A DNA stretch of 64,000 nt from CAWCDJ01 sp963794265 (GCA_963794265.1 CAWCDJ010000007.1:1-64000), one strand, 5' to 3'; positions 48,610 to 58,479 are shown, counted from the stretch's first letter. A program made the numbers and translations. Notes: generated from the letters alone by a model not told the origin.

Positions 48610-49529
48610 AGCCCGGCCCAAACTGCTTCGAAACGATCCGGCGTCACAAACGACGATTGCGTTCCAATCGAGAGCGTGGAAAGCGCGGCGTAGACGTTGG
48701 CGCGCTCAATGGCTTCGGCCTCTTCGCATCCGGACGCCAGGAAACACGCAAAGCTGCCGATGAAGGCGTCGCCCGCGCCGGTCGTATCCACGGGCTGCAC
48801 CGGATGCGCTGGAATGTGCCTCGTACCTTCGGGACCCGCCAGCAGCGCGCCGTTCCCGCCGAGCGTCACGATCACGCGCCGCAACCCATGTTCCAGCAGC
48901 CAGGCGGCGCAGGCGCGGGCCTGCTCGAGATCGGTTACCGGCAGGCCGCTGAGCGCTTCGGCTTCGGTCTCATTGGGGATTACGTAATCGGCATCGCCGG
49001 CGGCTTGGAGATCGAGCGGCTGGCCGGGCGCCGGGTTCAGAATGGTCCGCACCCCCAATGTCCTCGCCAGCCGCAGCGTGTGATACACCGTCTCGAGCGG
49101 AATTTCGAGCTGCAAAACGATGCAGCCGGCCGTGCGCAGCAGGTCCGCGGCGGCGTCTATATCGGCGGGCGAGAGGCGGTCGTTGGCGCCCTTCACCACC
49201 AGGATGCGGTTCTGGCCGGAGCTGTCCACAAAGATCGGGGCGACCCCGCTCGATACCCCGGGCGTAATGGCCACGCGGGAGGCATCGATGCCGCGCGCGG
49301 CGAAGTTCTGGATGGTGGCCGGACCGAACAGGTCGTCGCCCACGCGGGCGACCATTGAGACGTCCGCGCCGCACAGCCGCGCTGCCACCGCCTGGTTTGC
49401 GCCCTTGCCGCCGAAGCCCAGGTGAAACTCGCGGCCGAAAATGGTCTCCCCGGGGCGGGGAAACTGGTCGGTGAACGTGGTCAGGTCCACGTTCGCGCTG
49501 CCGATCACGACGATGTGAGGTAGAGGCAT
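48606..49529 (-). CDS. rbsK: Ribokinase
   Basis: 307 residues of the PfkB family. The N-terminal motif GGKGANQAVAAARL-type (here GFGGKGANQAVAARL) and the C-terminal DTTGAGDAFIGS with the catalytic base Asp254 are intact. The substrate contact motif GSANVD near the N-terminus favours ribose. It phosphorylates ribose with ATP in the cytoplasm. No ribose transporter lies nearby. Its stop overlaps the kinase gene end by four bases (convergent). Confidence 0.9.
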   Translation of the reverse strand: MPLPHIVVIGSANVDLTTFTDQFPRPGETIFGREFHLGFGGKGANQAVAARLCGADVSMVARVGDDLFGPATIQNFAARGIDASRVAITPGVSSGVAPIFVDSSGQNRILVVKGANDRLSPADIDAAADLLRTAGCIVLQLEIPLETVYHTLRLARTLGVRTILNPAPGQPLDLQAAGDADYVIPNETEAEALSGLPVTDLEQARACAAWLLEHGLRRVIVTLGGNGALLAGPEGTRHIPAHPVQPVDTTGAGDAFIGSFACFLASGCEEAEAIERANVYAALSTLSIGTQSSFVTPDRFEAVWAGL

Positions 49530-49596
49530 GGTGGTGTGTTGACTACCCGCTCGGCGCTCACAGAGCCGCGACCATCAGGGAGCGGGCAACTTTATG

Positions 49597-52500
49597 TTAG
49601 CGCTGGTGGTTCGGGTAGGGCGGCCGGTGCGGCTCGGGCACGGGATCGGTCTTCATCTCCTCCAGCGCGATCGCCACCGCGCGCTCCAGTTGCGGGTCGT
49701 GGCCTTCCGCCACGAGCTTCGGATCCAGCTCGATTTCGACATCCGGCTTCACGCCCTTGTTTTCTACATCCCACTGGCCGTCGGGGTTGAAGAAGCCGAA
49801 GTTCGGCGAGGTCACGTTGCCGCCATCCATCAGCGTGGGATATTGCGAGATGCCGACCAGCCCGCCCCAGGTTCGCTTGCCCACCAGGGTGCCGGTTTTG
49901 GTGTGGTGGAACATCCACGGCATCATGTCGCCGCCCGAGCCGGCGAATTCGTTGATGATCATCACCTTCGGTCCGAATACGGCGGCCGCTGGCGTGCGGT
50001 AGATGGCGCCGTAGCGCGGGCTCCACCAGCCCTGGAGCGGACGGTTCATGACGTCGATGATGTAGTCGGCCACCTGCCCGCCGCTGTTGAACCGCTCGTC
50101 GATCACGGCGCCCTGCTTATCGGTCTGGGCGAAATAGTAGCGCGTGAAATTGGTCAGGCCGCCCTGGGCGGTGTCGGGCAGGTAAACATAGGCCAGCTTT
50201 CCGCCGCTCAGCTCGTCCACCTTGCGGCGGTTGTCTTCGACCCACGCCTGGTGGCGCAGTTGGGTTTCGCTGGCTATCGGCACGACCGTGATTTCGCGCG
50301 AATTCGCGCCTGACGCGTCCGGTCCTATGCGGAGCACGACGCTCTTGCCGGCGGTGTTTTCGAGCAGGCGCGAGACGTCGTCCTTGCCTTCCAGTTCGCG
50401 GCCGTTCACCGCCAGCAGGTAGTCGCCCGGATTTACGTTCAGGCCGGGAGCCGCGAGCGGCCCCTGCAATTGCGGGTTCCAGCTCTCGCCGGTGTAGATG
50501 CGCCGAATGCGGTAGCGCCCGTTGGCGATCTCGTAGTCGGCTCCGAGCAGTCCGCCGGGAATCGCGCGGGCTTCCGGAATGTGGCCGCCGCCGCCGCGCA
50601 GGTGCCCTACGGTCATCTCACTGAGCATGCTCTGGAAAATGTAGTTCAGGTCGGCGCGGGAGCCGAGCGAATCGACGTACTCTTGGTATTCCTTTTCCTC
50701 GTCCGCCGCGTTCACGCCGTGCAGGTTCGGGTCGTAGAAATAGCTGCGCTCGATCCGCCACACCTCGTGGTACATCTGCTTCCATTCGGCCAGCGGGTCC
50801 ACCTGGACTTCGACGTCGGCCAGCTTCAGCGCGCCCACGCCGGGTTTCACCGGCGCAGACGCCGCAGCGATCACGTATTGCGGAGCGGCCGGTGCGCCGG
50901 CCCCGCGTCCGCCACGCCCCGCGCCGCCGCCCATGCGCAGCAGCATCTTTTCGCCGTTGGCCGAAAGGTCGAACGATGCCACGTTCTCGGCCAGCTTCTC
51001 GGTCTTGCGCGTCTTGAGGTCGAATTTCGAGAGCGTTCCGCCGCCGCCGAACCCGCGCCCGCCGTCCGACGATTCGATCAGGTAAATCACGCCCGCCTTC
51101 CCGGCCCGCAGGTCGGTGTAAGCGCGCGCGGGAACCGGCACCGAAATGATGCGCTGCTGGATTTTCTCGAAATCGATGCGCACCGGCTTGGGAGGCGCTT
51201 CGGGAGCCGCCGCGGCACCCTGGCCGTGACCGCCGCGGCCACCCGCGTTTTCGTCCGCCGCACGAGGCTGGCCGGGCTTCTCTTCGTCGCTCTCGGGCGC
51301 CAGAGGAGAGGGGATGTTACTCGGCAGCACGGCCAGGTAGACGTTGCTGGTGACTTCGTGCTCGTCGCTGGTCATATCGAGCCCGCTCGTGGTAGGCCCG
51401 TAGTTCGTGCTGGCGGTGAAGTAAAGATATTGGCCGTCGCGGTCAAACGCCGGGTTTCCCGCGTCGCTCATGCCATCCGTAATCGGCGCGCTCTTGCCGG
51501 TATCGAGCGAATAGATCGAGATCGCGTGGAAGCGGTTCGGCAGGTACTTGGCGAACGCGATCCATTTCGAATCGCCGGACCACGCGAAGTCGCGATTCAG
51601 TTCGTAGAGGTAATCCGTATCGACCTTGGTCAGCTTGCCCGAAGCGATCTCCACGTCCCACAGGTTCAACTGGTTATCCGTGAACGCAAGGTGCTTGCTG
51701 TCGGGCGACCATTTCGGTCCGAAATAGTAAGCCGAGTGGCCCGCCAGCGGGATTTTGCGTTCGTCGCCTTCGCCGTTCTGCGGCTTGATCGAGAGCGCGT
51801 ACTCGCCCGAAGCGTCGGAGAACCAGGCGATCGAGCGGCCGTCCGGCGACCAGGAGGGTGTCCGGTCCATCACGCCCGGAGAGTTTGTCAGGTTGCGGAT
51901 GTCGCCCTTTTCCGCCGGCACGGTCAGGATCTCGCCGTGCGCCTCGAACAGCGCGCGCACTCCGGTGGGAGAAATGCGCGGTTCCTTGAGCTCGCGCGAC
52001 ACGTTCTGAAAATGTGGCCGCACCTCGCTGAGGTCGGCGTCGATTTCGATGGGAACCTGGTGCTCTTTCCGGCTCGCCAGGTCGTACAGGTGGATCTGCC
52101 CGAACTGCTCGTAAACGATGCCGCCGGGCCCCGCGCTGGCATAGACAATGTCCTTGCCGGTGTTGTCGATGACCTTCGAGACCTGCTTCGAGGCGGGGTC
52201 GTAACGGTAGAGCGTCATCACGCCGCCTTCGCGGTCCGACAGAAAGTAGATCCGGTTTCCGATCCACATCGGGCAGGTGTCGTTCGAATCGGTGCGGGGA
52301 ATCTTCTCGGTGGCGAGGTCGGCGAAGTTGACGATCCACAGGTAGCTGGCGCGGCCGCCGCGGTACCTCTTCCAGGAAACGAAATTCTCCAGGCCGGTCG
52401 GGAACTGTCCGCTATCGAGCGGCGCGTAGGCCATGCGCTTGCCGTCGGGCGAATAGGAGCCTGCGGCGGCCATCGGCAGCGGCAGCGCCTCGGCGAGACC

Positions 52501-52920
52501 GCCTTCGGGCGGCACGGAGTAAAGCTGCGTGTAGCGCGAGTAGCTCTGGCGCGTGGAGCGGAAGAGGATGCGCTTGCCATCGGGAGTCCAGCCCACCACA
52601 TGGTCGGGGTCGGGGTGATAAGTGACTCGCGTGGGGACGCCGCCGGCGGCCGGCATCGTGAACACGTCCATGTTGCCGTCGTACTGGCCGGTGAAGGCGA
52701 GAGTCCGGCCGTCGGGCGAAAACGCCACCTCGGTTTCGACGCCAACCCCGGACGTAAGCCGGGTGGCCACGCCACCCTCGCGGCTGACGGTCCACAGGTC
52801 GCCCGCGTAAGTGAAGACGATTTGCGACTGGCTGATGGCCGGCTTCTGCATCAGGCGCAGCGCGCCGGCGCCGAAGGCGGAACTCGTGCACAGAACGGCA
52901 AGCAAGGTGAAATGCTTCAT
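49597..52920 (-). CDS. Secreted tricorn-like S41 peptidase
   Basis: 1107 residues with a signal peptide (MKHFTLLAVLCTSSAFG). A six-bladed and then a second beta-propeller of WD40/TolB-like repeats (for example FSPDGRTLAFTG, WSPDGRSIAWFSD) cover about residues 25-560. A glycine-rich, charged insert near 550-585 follows. A PDZ domain (about 830-900; GLNVNPGDYLLAVNGREL) and the S41 core end the protein, with the nucleophile Ser near 995 in AGSGGD. Signal peptide and domain order match the secreted tricorn homologues of Acidobacteriota, which degrade oligopeptides. Confidence 0.92.
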   Translation of the reverse strand: MKHFTLLAVLCTSSAFGAGALRLMQKPAISQSQIVFTYAGDLWTVSREGGVATRLTSGVGVETEVAFSPDGRTLAFTGQYDGNMDVFTMPAAGGVPTRVTYHPDPDHVVGWTPDGKRILFRSTRQSYSRYTQLYSVPPEGGLAEALPLPMAAAGSYSPDGKRMAYAPLDSGQFPTGLENFVSWKRYRGGRASYLWIVNFADLATEKIPRTDSNDTCPMWIGNRIYFLSDREGGVMTLYRYDPASKQVSKVIDNTGKDIVYASAGPGGIVYEQFGQIHLYDLASRKEHQVPIEIDADLSEVRPHFQNVSRELKEPRISPTGVRALFEAHGEILTVPAEKGDIRNLTNSPGVMDRTPSWSPDGRSIAWFSDASGEYALSIKPQNGEGDERKIPLAGHSAYYFGPKWSPDSKHLAFTDNQLNLWDVEIASGKLTKVDTDYLYELNRDFAWSGDSKWIAFAKYLPNRFHAISIYSLDTGKSAPITDGMSDAGNPAFDRDGQYLYFTASTNYGPTTSGLDMTSDEHEVTSNVYLAVLPSNIPSPLAPESDEEKPGQPRAADENAGGRGGHGQGAAAAPEAPPKPVRIDFEKIQQRIISVPVPARAYTDLRAGKAGVIYLIESSDGGRGFGGGGTLSKFDLKTRKTEKLAENVASFDLSANGEKMLLRMGGGAGRGGRGAGAPAAPQYVIAAASAPVKPGVGALKLADVEVQVDPLAEWKQMYHEVWRIERSYFYDPNLHGVNAADEEKEYQEYVDSLGSRADLNYIFQSMLSEMTVGHLRGGGGHIPEARAIPGGLLGADYEIANGRYRIRRIYTGESWNPQLQGPLAAPGLNVNPGDYLLAVNGRELEGKDDVSRLLENTAGKSVVLRIGPDASGANSREITVVPIASETQLRHQAWVEDNRRKVDELSGGKLAYVYLPDTAQGGLTNFTRYYFAQTDKQGAVIDERFNSGGQVADYIIDVMNRPLQGWWSPRYGAIYRTPAAAVFGPKVMIINEFAGSGGDMMPWMFHHTKTGTLVGKRTWGGLVGISQYPTLMDGGNVTSPNFGFFNPDGQWDVENKGVKPDVEIELDPKLVAEGHDPQLERAVAIALEEMKTDPVPEPHRPPYPNHQR

Positions 52921-52998
52921 CGGATTCTCCGGACGTCTAGTGTAGCGAAATGCGCACGCCCTTTCGTTCCGGCCTTCAGCGCGCTACCGTGGAGCATC

Positions 52999-54606
52999 AT
53001 GAAACTGCTCGCCGTTCTTGCCGTTGCCTCGGCGATTTGGGCACAGGAGCCCGCTGCCGCTCCCAAGCCCGCGCCGCTGCCCCGCCTGGAGACGCGCGGC
53101 GCGGCCACCCAGATGATTGTGGATGGCAAGCCCTTCCTGATGCTCGCCGGCGAACTGCACAACTCGAGCGCCTCCAGCATCGAGTATATGAAGCCGATCT
53201 GGGAGAAACTCGCCGCGCTGCACCTGAACACGGTCATCGGCACAGTCTCCTGGGAACTGCTCGAGCCCCAGGAGGGCAAGTTCGATTTCACTTTGGTGGA
53301 TTCCCAGATCGCCGAGGCCCGCCGGCACAACATGCGGCTCGTGCTGATCTGGTTCGCTACCTGGAAAAACGCGGATTCCACCTACGTTCCGCTGTGGGTC
53401 AAGACCGATCTCAAACGCTTCCCGCGCATGCAATCGAAGAGCGGAGGGAACCTCGAAGAACTGACGCCGTTCGGCGAGGAGACCCTGGCCGCCGATGCCC
53501 GCGCGTTTCGCGCGCTGATGCGTCACATCCGTCAGGTCGATCCGCGCCATACCGTGATCATGATGCAGGTGGAGAACGAATCCGGCATCCTGCACGACAG
53601 CCGCGACCGTTCGCCGCTGGCGGAAGCCGCGTGGTCGCGGCCGGTGCCGCAGGAGTTGTCGGATTACCTGGTGGCGCACCGCGAATCGCTACTGCCCGAA
53701 CTGCTCAAACTCGGGGAGGCCACCAGCTATCAGGCGGCCGGAACCTGGTCCGAGGTCTTCGGCTCCGGTCCCTGGGCCGACGAGGTGTTCATGGCGTGGC
53801 ACGTGGGCCGCTACATCGGGAAGGTCGCGGAGGCGGGCAAGGCCGAACTGAATTTGCCGATGTACGCCAACGCCTGGCTGGTGCAGAACGATCGCCAGGT
53901 GCCCGGCGATTATCCGAGCGGCGGCCCCGTGTCGCGGGTGATGGATATCTGGCACGCCGCCGCGCCGCATTCGATCGATCTGCTCGCGCCGGATATCTAC
54001 ATCCCGGATTTCCAGGGGGTGTGCGCCAGCTTTACGCGCGCCGGAAATCCCCTGTTCATTCCCGAGGCGCGGGTTTCGGCCGCGAACCTGGTCTGGGCCA
54101 TCGGGCAGCACGCCGCGATGGGTGTGTCGCCGTTCGGAATCGAGGATGCAAATGCGGACGACCCCCTGTCAGGGGCCTACCGGATGCTCGAGGGCATGAT
54201 GCCCCTGGTCACGCTGGCGCAGGCGGAAAGCAGAATTGCCGGGGTGCTGCTCGATGGAGAGTCACCCGAGATCGTTTCCCTGGGCGGCTACAAGCTGACA
54301 ATCGGCGGCGCCCGCCAGAGGCGGCCACCCCAGCCGGCACTCGAGCCGGAGCTTGACAACCGGCCGTATGGAATCGTCATCTCCGAGGGTTCCGGCTCTT
54401 TCCTGCTGGCTGGCGCCGGATTCTCGGTGACGTTCAGCAGCGATTCGCCCGGTCCGAAGACCGCGGCCCTCGCGTCCATCGAGGAGGGGCGCTTCGAAGC
54501 CGGCCGCTGGATTCCGGAGCGCCGCCTCAACGGCGACGAATTCCACGCGTCTCTGCGCGCGGGCCACGCCGGAGCGATCAGGGTTCGGCTCTACCGTCAC
54601 GATTGA
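52999..54606 (+). CDS. Secreted GH35-like glycoside hydrolase with DUF5597-type C-terminus
   Basis: 535 residues from the ATG at 52999 (MKLLAVLAVASAIWAQ, a signal peptide). The catalytic barrel resembles beta-galactosidases of family GH35/GH42: FLMLAGELHNSSASSIEYM, WELLEPQEGKFDF, and the acid/base Glu in MMQVENESG. A second conserved glutamate stands in FIPEARVS. The C-terminal 130 residues are beta-rich. The substrate is not predictable here. A long open frame runs upstream to 50470 in the same frame, but it is antisense to the tricorn gene and is not part of the protein. Confidence 0.88.
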   Translation: MKLLAVLAVASAIWAQEPAAAPKPAPLPRLETRGAATQMIVDGKPFLMLAGELHNSSASSIEYMKPIWEKLAALHLNTVIGTVSWELLEPQEGKFDFTLVDSQIAEARRHNMRLVLIWFATWKNADSTYVPLWVKTDLKRFPRMQSKSGGNLEELTPFGEETLAADARAFRALMRHIRQVDPRHTVIMMQVENESGILHDSRDRSPLAEAAWSRPVPQELSDYLVAHRESLLPELLKLGEATSYQAAGTWSEVFGSGPWADEVFMAWHVGRYIGKVAEAGKAELNLPMYANAWLVQNDRQVPGDYPSGGPVSRVMDIWHAAAPHSIDLLAPDIYIPDFQGVCASFTRAGNPLFIPEARVSAANLVWAIGQHAAMGVSPFGIEDANADDPLSGAYRMLEGMMPLVTLAQAESRIAGVLLDGESPEIVSLGGYKLTIGGARQRRPPQPALEPELDNRPYGIVISEGSGSFLLAGAGFSVTFSSDSPGPKTAALASIEEGRFEAGRWIPERRLNGDEFHASLRAGHAGAIRVRLYRHD

Positions 54607-55067
54607 ACTGCGCCGGTATCGAGCGCGGCGAGGTGATGCTGCCATAGCCGCCGCAGTATCGGAACCAGCATCAAATATGCCAGCGCAGCGGCCACGAAAC
54701 CGCAGAACGCCCACACGATGAGGGCGTGCAAGGTGGCGGCTCCGAGAGTGGCCACCGCTTTTCCCAGGTTCGTGTGGATCAGCGCCACGATTCCACCCAC
54801 GGTCCAGGCCGAGTGGTGCGCCCGGAAAAGCCACTCTCCCATGCGCAGAAAGGGAACCAGGAGCGCCAACTGTGCGGGGTAGACCAGACCGTTCATAAGC
54901 TGGATTACGGGAAGGTTGAGTTCGAGCAGCGTCGCCGCGCCGGCACACAGCAGCGTGGTGAAGCCGAGGACCGGAATGATGCCGAGAGTTACCCCCAGAA
55001 CAATGGAAAGCGCAATCTTTTCCGGCGTAAAGCCCTGGCCCAAAAGGCGCAATATTCTCTCGCGCAT
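54597..55067 (-). CDS. DUF2062 membrane protein
   Basis: 156 residues from the ATG at 55067. The pattern RLLGQGFTPEKIALSIVLGVTLGIIPVLGFTTLL and NLPVIQLMNGLVYPAQLAL is that of DUF2062, a small inner-membrane family with three or four helices. Function unknown. The open frame continues upstream to 56534, but that part is antisense to other genes and without domain content. The last ten bases overlap the end of the hydrolase gene. Confidence 0.85.
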   Translation of the reverse strand: MRERILRLLGQGFTPEKIALSIVLGVTLGIIPVLGFTTLLCAGAATLLELNLPVIQLMNGLVYPAQLALLVPFLRMGEWLFRAHHSAWTVGGIVALIHTNLGKAVATLGAATLHALIVWAFCGFVAAALAYLMLVPILRRLWQHHLAALDTGAVQS

Positions 55068-55286
55068 CGTCTCCAATCCCTTCTTTTTAGATGGGCTGCG
55101 ACCGCGCCACGATGCGGCGGGGAACGGCGGCGAAGCCATCGGAACGGTGAAAGCAGGGGCGTAACGTTCGAAAAGCCCCCTAAAGGCGCCGCTGCCCGCG
55201 GCAGGGGTGCCGCCGTTCGCCGGTAGCCCAACGGCATTCGCCGATTCGCGCGGGGCTTTTTGGCGGCGACGCCTTAGGCTGGGGTC

Positions 55287-56018
55287 ATGGAGCCATACGA
55301 ATTCAACTGCCGGTACCGGGGCGAGGCTGGTTCGGCGGATCGTTTCATTCCGGCGATCATCCTGATCGGCATCGGCGCCCTGTTTCTGCTGAACAACCTG
55401 CACCTGGTGTATTTCCACGATTTCCTGCGCTTCTGGCCGGCCATCCTGATCGCGGTCGGGCTGGTGAAACTGGTGGATTCGGCCACCAACGAGGGGCGGA
55501 TCGCGGGCGGTATCCTGGTGACGGTCGGCGGCATCTTCATGCTGCAGGCCCTGGGGTATCTCACCGTTGGGATTTTCGATCTCTGGCCGATCATCCTGAT
55601 CGCGATCGGGGTCTGGATGCTTTTCGGGAACTCGCTCCGTTGGCCGGTTCTGACCGATCAGTCGGCGAACCTGAAAGCCGGGAAGATCCACGAGGCCGCC
55701 GTCTTCGGCGGGGGCAAACGCAACGTCGCAGATCCAGACTTCCGGGGCGGCAAGGTGGATGTGGTTTTCGGCGGCTTCGAGATCGATCTGAGAATGTCGG
55801 CCATCGTCTCGGATTCCGCGGAACTCGAGATCAACGTGATTTTCGGCGGCGTCGAGATCCGGATTCCGGAACACTGGAGGGTCGAAATGAAGGGTACCGG
55901 GGCTTTTGGCGGCTATTCCGACGAGACGCGGCAGCCGAGCCCCTCCGAGTTCCCGGTCATCAAGCGGCTTGTCCTCAGAGGCGCCGCCGTGTTCGGCGGC
56001 GTGGTCGTCAAGAATTGA
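55287..56018 (+). CDS. LiaF-like membrane protein
   Basis: 243 residues. Four hydrophobic segments (about 20-130, LiaI/LiaF-type transmembrane region with repeated FWPAILIAVG and LWPIILIAIG) are followed by a C-terminal beta-helix-like domain with repeated V-FGG motifs (VFGGGKRNV, VVFGGFEIDL, IFGGVEIRI, AVFGGVVV). LiaF proteins tune two-component systems that respond to envelope stress. The next gene, seven bases later, is a histidine kinase, which fits that role. Confidence 0.85.
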   Translation: MEPYEFNCRYRGEAGSADRFIPAIILIGIGALFLLNNLHLVYFHDFLRFWPAILIAVGLVKLVDSATNEGRIAGGILVTVGGIFMLQALGYLTVGIFDLWPIILIAIGVWMLFGNSLRWPVLTDQSANLKAGKIHEAAVFGGGKRNVADPDFRGGKVDVVFGGFEIDLRMSAIVSDSAELEINVIFGGVEIRIPEHWRVEMKGTGAFGGYSDETRQPSPSEFPVIKRLVLRGAAVFGGVVVKN

Positions 56019-56024
56019 GCGCTT

Positions 56025-57071
56025 ATGCATCCGCTGCTGGTCCGGCGCCGGCTGATGGTTTACCTGCTGGCCTGGATTCCGATCCTGGCGCTGCTGGCCT
56101 ATATCGCGTGGGCGGCGGGCGGCCTGTCGTGGCGGAACGCGGCCGAGGTGCTGGCCCCGGGGTGCTTCGCGTATGCGTTTGTGTGTCTCACCCCGTGGTA
56201 CGTGTGCCGCGCGCGGCCGCTGCGGCCTTCGAATTTCGCGGCTCTGGCATTCGCGCACGCCGGAGCCGCCGCGGCGGCCAGCCTGATTCTGGTCGGGAGC
56301 GTCTGGCTGACGGCACACCTGCTGGAGCAGCCCCTGCCGCAACTGCCCGTGCTGTTCGGTATGGGCGCGCTGCTCTACCTGGTTTCCGTCGGCCTGCACT
56401 ATGCCGCGTTGGCCGCCGCGGCGTCGAGCCAGGCGGAAAAGAACGCAGCCGAGGCGCGCATGCTCGCCCGCGAGGCGGAACTCGAGGCACTGCGCATCCA
56501 GATCAACCCCCATTTTCTGTTTAACAGTCTGCACTCAATCAGCGCACTGGCTACCACCGACGGTGCCCGTGCCCGCGAGATGTGCATCCGCCTGGCGGAC
56601 TTCCTCCGCAGCAGCCTGGGGTTCGGCAGGCGCGAATCCATCTCCCTCGGCGACGAGCTTTCCCTGGCCTGTAGCTACCTGGAGGTGGAGCGCATCCGTT
56701 TCGGCGAACGCCTGCGGTTCGAGCAGCAGATCGGCGACGCGTGCCTCGATTGCCTGGTTCCTCCGCTGCTGCTTCAGCCGCTGGTCGAGAACGCGGTCAA
56801 GCACGGGATCGCCGGCCTGCTCGAAGGCGGAGCGATTCGTCTCCAGGCCAGCCGCCTGGGTCCGGACGTGCGGATTACGCTCGAAAACGCCTTCGATCCG
56901 GAAGCGGCTCCGCGCCGAAGCCTGGGCCTCGGGCTGGCACACGTGCGGAGGCGGCTCGAGATGCGCTACGGCGGCGACGCCCTGGTCGAGACCGGCTCGG
57001 CGGGCGGCGTCTACCGCGTCGTGTTGCGATTCCCCTGCGAATCGCCCATGGCCTCGAGCAGCCGCGCGTAA
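56025..57071 (+). CDS. LytS-type sensor histidine kinase
   Basis: 348 residues. Four membrane helices occupy the first 130 residues. A short coiled coil (ARMLAREAELEALRIQ) leads to the His_kinase domain with the phosphorylated His163 in NPHFLFNSLHSISAL, then the N box LQPLVENAVKHGI and the G box. It is the likely partner of the LytTR regulator encoded on the other strand. Its end overlaps that gene by 61 bases. It is probably co-transcribed with the LiaF-like gene. Confidence 0.92.
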   Translation: MHPLLVRRRLMVYLLAWIPILALLAYIAWAAGGLSWRNAAEVLAPGCFAYAFVCLTPWYVCRARPLRPSNFAALAFAHAGAAAAASLILVGSVWLTAHLLEQPLPQLPVLFGMGALLYLVSVGLHYAALAAAASSQAEKNAAEARMLAREAELEALRIQINPHFLFNSLHSISALATTDGARAREMCIRLADFLRSSLGFGRRESISLGDELSLACSYLEVERIRFGERLRFEQQIGDACLDCLVPPLLLQPLVENAVKHGIAGLLEGGAIRLQASRLGPDVRITLENAFDPEAAPRRSLGLGLAHVRRRLEMRYGGDALVETGSAGGVYRVVLRFPCESPMASSSRA

Positions 57072-57781
57072 CCCGACCGGCTGACCGGCAGCCGGGTTCC
57101 GTCAGTGAGAATCGCCAGCCGGCTCTCCTTGCCGTAAGGCTCGATCCTCGCCACCCGTTCCAGGTTGACGATCGTAGAACGGTGGATGCGCACAAACCGC
57201 GCCGGATCGAGCGCGCTTTCGAGGGACGCGATGGGCTGCTGCTTCAGATAGCTCTTGCCGCCGCTGTGCAGGGCTACGTAATCGTCCTGGGCCTGAGCGT
57301 AGTCCAGCTTGTCCAGCGGAATCACGTGCACGCGGGTTCCGTCTTTCACCACGATGCGCTGGGGACGCTCCGACGCCGGACGCTCCGCGGCCACTTCGCG
57401 GGGAAGGCTCCGTTCCCCGAGCCTCGCCTTGGCGCGTTCGAGGGCCTTCTCGAAGCGCTCGGCGCCGAAGGGTTTGAGCAGGTAATCCACGGCATGGGCG
57501 TCGAAGGCCCGCATGGCGTATTGATCGTAGGCCGTGACGAACACCACCGCCGGGCCCGGCTCGATCAGTTCCAGCACCTCGAACCCGTCCAGTTTCGGCA
57601 TCTGCACGTCGAGAAACAGCAGGTCGGGCGATGTTTCGGCGATGGCTTTGACCGCCTCGAAGCCGTTGGCGCACTCCGCCGCGATCTCGATTTCCGGATG
57701 CGCCCCGAGCAGTTCTCTGAGGAAGCCGCGCGCCAGCTCCTCGTCATCCACGATCACCGCCTTGTAGGCCTGTGCCGCCAT
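57011..57781 (-). CDS. LytTR-family response regulator
   Basis: 256 residues. The receiver domain (6-120) has the acid pair Asp12/Asp13, phosphoacceptor Asp58 in LLFLDVQMP and the conserved KPF motif. The LytTR DNA-binding domain is at about 150-250 (LDYAQAQDDYVALHSGGKSYL; FVRIHRSTIVNLERVARIEPYGKESRL). It is encoded convergently to the histidine kinase and shares 61 bases with it. In most bacteria such pairs are in one direction. Confidence 0.94.
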   Translation of the reverse strand: MAAQAYKAVIVDDEELARGFLRELLGAHPEIEIAAECANGFEAVKAIAETSPDLLFLDVQMPKLDGFEVLELIEPGPAVVFVTAYDQYAMRAFDAHAVDYLLKPFGAERFEKALERAKARLGERSLPREVAAERPASERPQRIVVKDGTRVHVIPLDKLDYAQAQDDYVALHSGGKSYLKQQPIASLESALDPARFVRIHRSTIVNLERVARIEPYGKESRLAILTDGTRLPVSRSGYARLLEAMGDSQGNRNTTR

Positions 57782-57904
57782 CTTCAGCCAATGTACACCG
57801 ATTCACGGTTGCGGTATCGACCCCGTTTCAATTGTGAGACAATATGAAAACCTGTAGATAAGAATTGGGCCACCGGCGCAGGCAGGCGGTCGGAAAGGCG
57901 TGTT

Positions 57905-58213
57905 GTGAGCTATCAAGCCGAAACGCCGTTTGACAGCATCGAAGGATCGCACGAGTATGTTGCCTTGCTCGCGGAAGCCCTCGAGGAAGCCCGTCGCGAG
58001 GTCGAGTCCGAAATTGCGGCCGCCGAAGGCGACCAGGCGGATCGCCGTAAAGAGGCGCTCCTGCTGGTGTCGTACAATCTTGCCAAGCTGAATCTCCACA
58101 TCACCACGAGCAGGCGCATACTGAACGATCTCCGTACCCTGCGCCGCCTGCTGTTGGCGGAACGGGGCACGGCAGTCGGGGAAGACGCCGGGGTGCCGGC
58201 CAGCGGCGATTAG
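57905..58213 (+). CDS. Small conserved-looking helical protein
   Basis: 102 residues, GTG start. It is an acidic, mostly helical protein (EYVALLAEALEEARREVESE; SYNLAKLNLHITTSRRILNDLRTLRRLLL) without membrane segments. I do not recognise a family. It lies between the regulator gene and carD and has codon use like its neighbours. Confidence 0.6.
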   Translation: MSYQAETPFDSIEGSHEYVALLAEALEEARREVESEIAAAEGDQADRRKEALLLVSYNLAKLNLHITTSRRILNDLRTLRRLLLAERGTAVGEDAGVPASGD

Positions 58214-58346
58214 GCCCGCAACCCCGAACAAACGCGTCTCGAAGGGCGGAGTAACAGCCACCAACGGGAAGTGTATATTGTTCGGTGCGCTTCTTGCCCT
58301 CACAAATTCCCCCTACAGCCGTTTCTGTATTTTCACCCCAGGCGTG

Positions 58347-58377
58347 GCGAAAACCCGCATCCAATGCGGGTTTTCGC
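58347..58377 (+). terminator. Hairpin terminator, probably bidirectional
   Basis: A perfect 14-base stem (GCGAAAACCCGCAT with ATGCGGGTTTTCGC) with a three-base loop. The T run lies within the stem. It is located between the small gene and the carD promoter. Confidence 0.65.
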
Positions 58378-58388
58378 TTCGATTCCTC

Positions 58389-58417
58389 TTGACACGTTTG
58401 GTCGCGAAGCGTACCAT
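58389..58417 (+). promoter_or_regulatory. Sigma-70 promoter of carD
   Basis: TTGACA (58389-58394) and TACCAT (58412-58417) are 17 bases apart. The start would be near 58424, giving a leader of about 55 bases before the ATG at 58480. Confidence 0.65.
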
Positions 58418-58479
58418 TCAAGAGTTGTTAGCGCAATTCAGCAGCAACACTTGACAGCGGTGGTTGTGGGGGACCCCGT

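Noticed and set aside
50470..54606. A 1378-codon open frame on the plus strand
   Set aside because: Its first 843 codons are antisense to the tricorn peptidase gene and consist of Arg/Val/Leu-rich text without domains, an effect of GC-rich codons. Only the part from 52999 is a real protein.
54597..56534. A 645-codon open frame on the minus strand
   Set aside because: Only the last 156 codons match DUF2062. The upstream part is antisense to the LiaF-like and histidine kinase genes.
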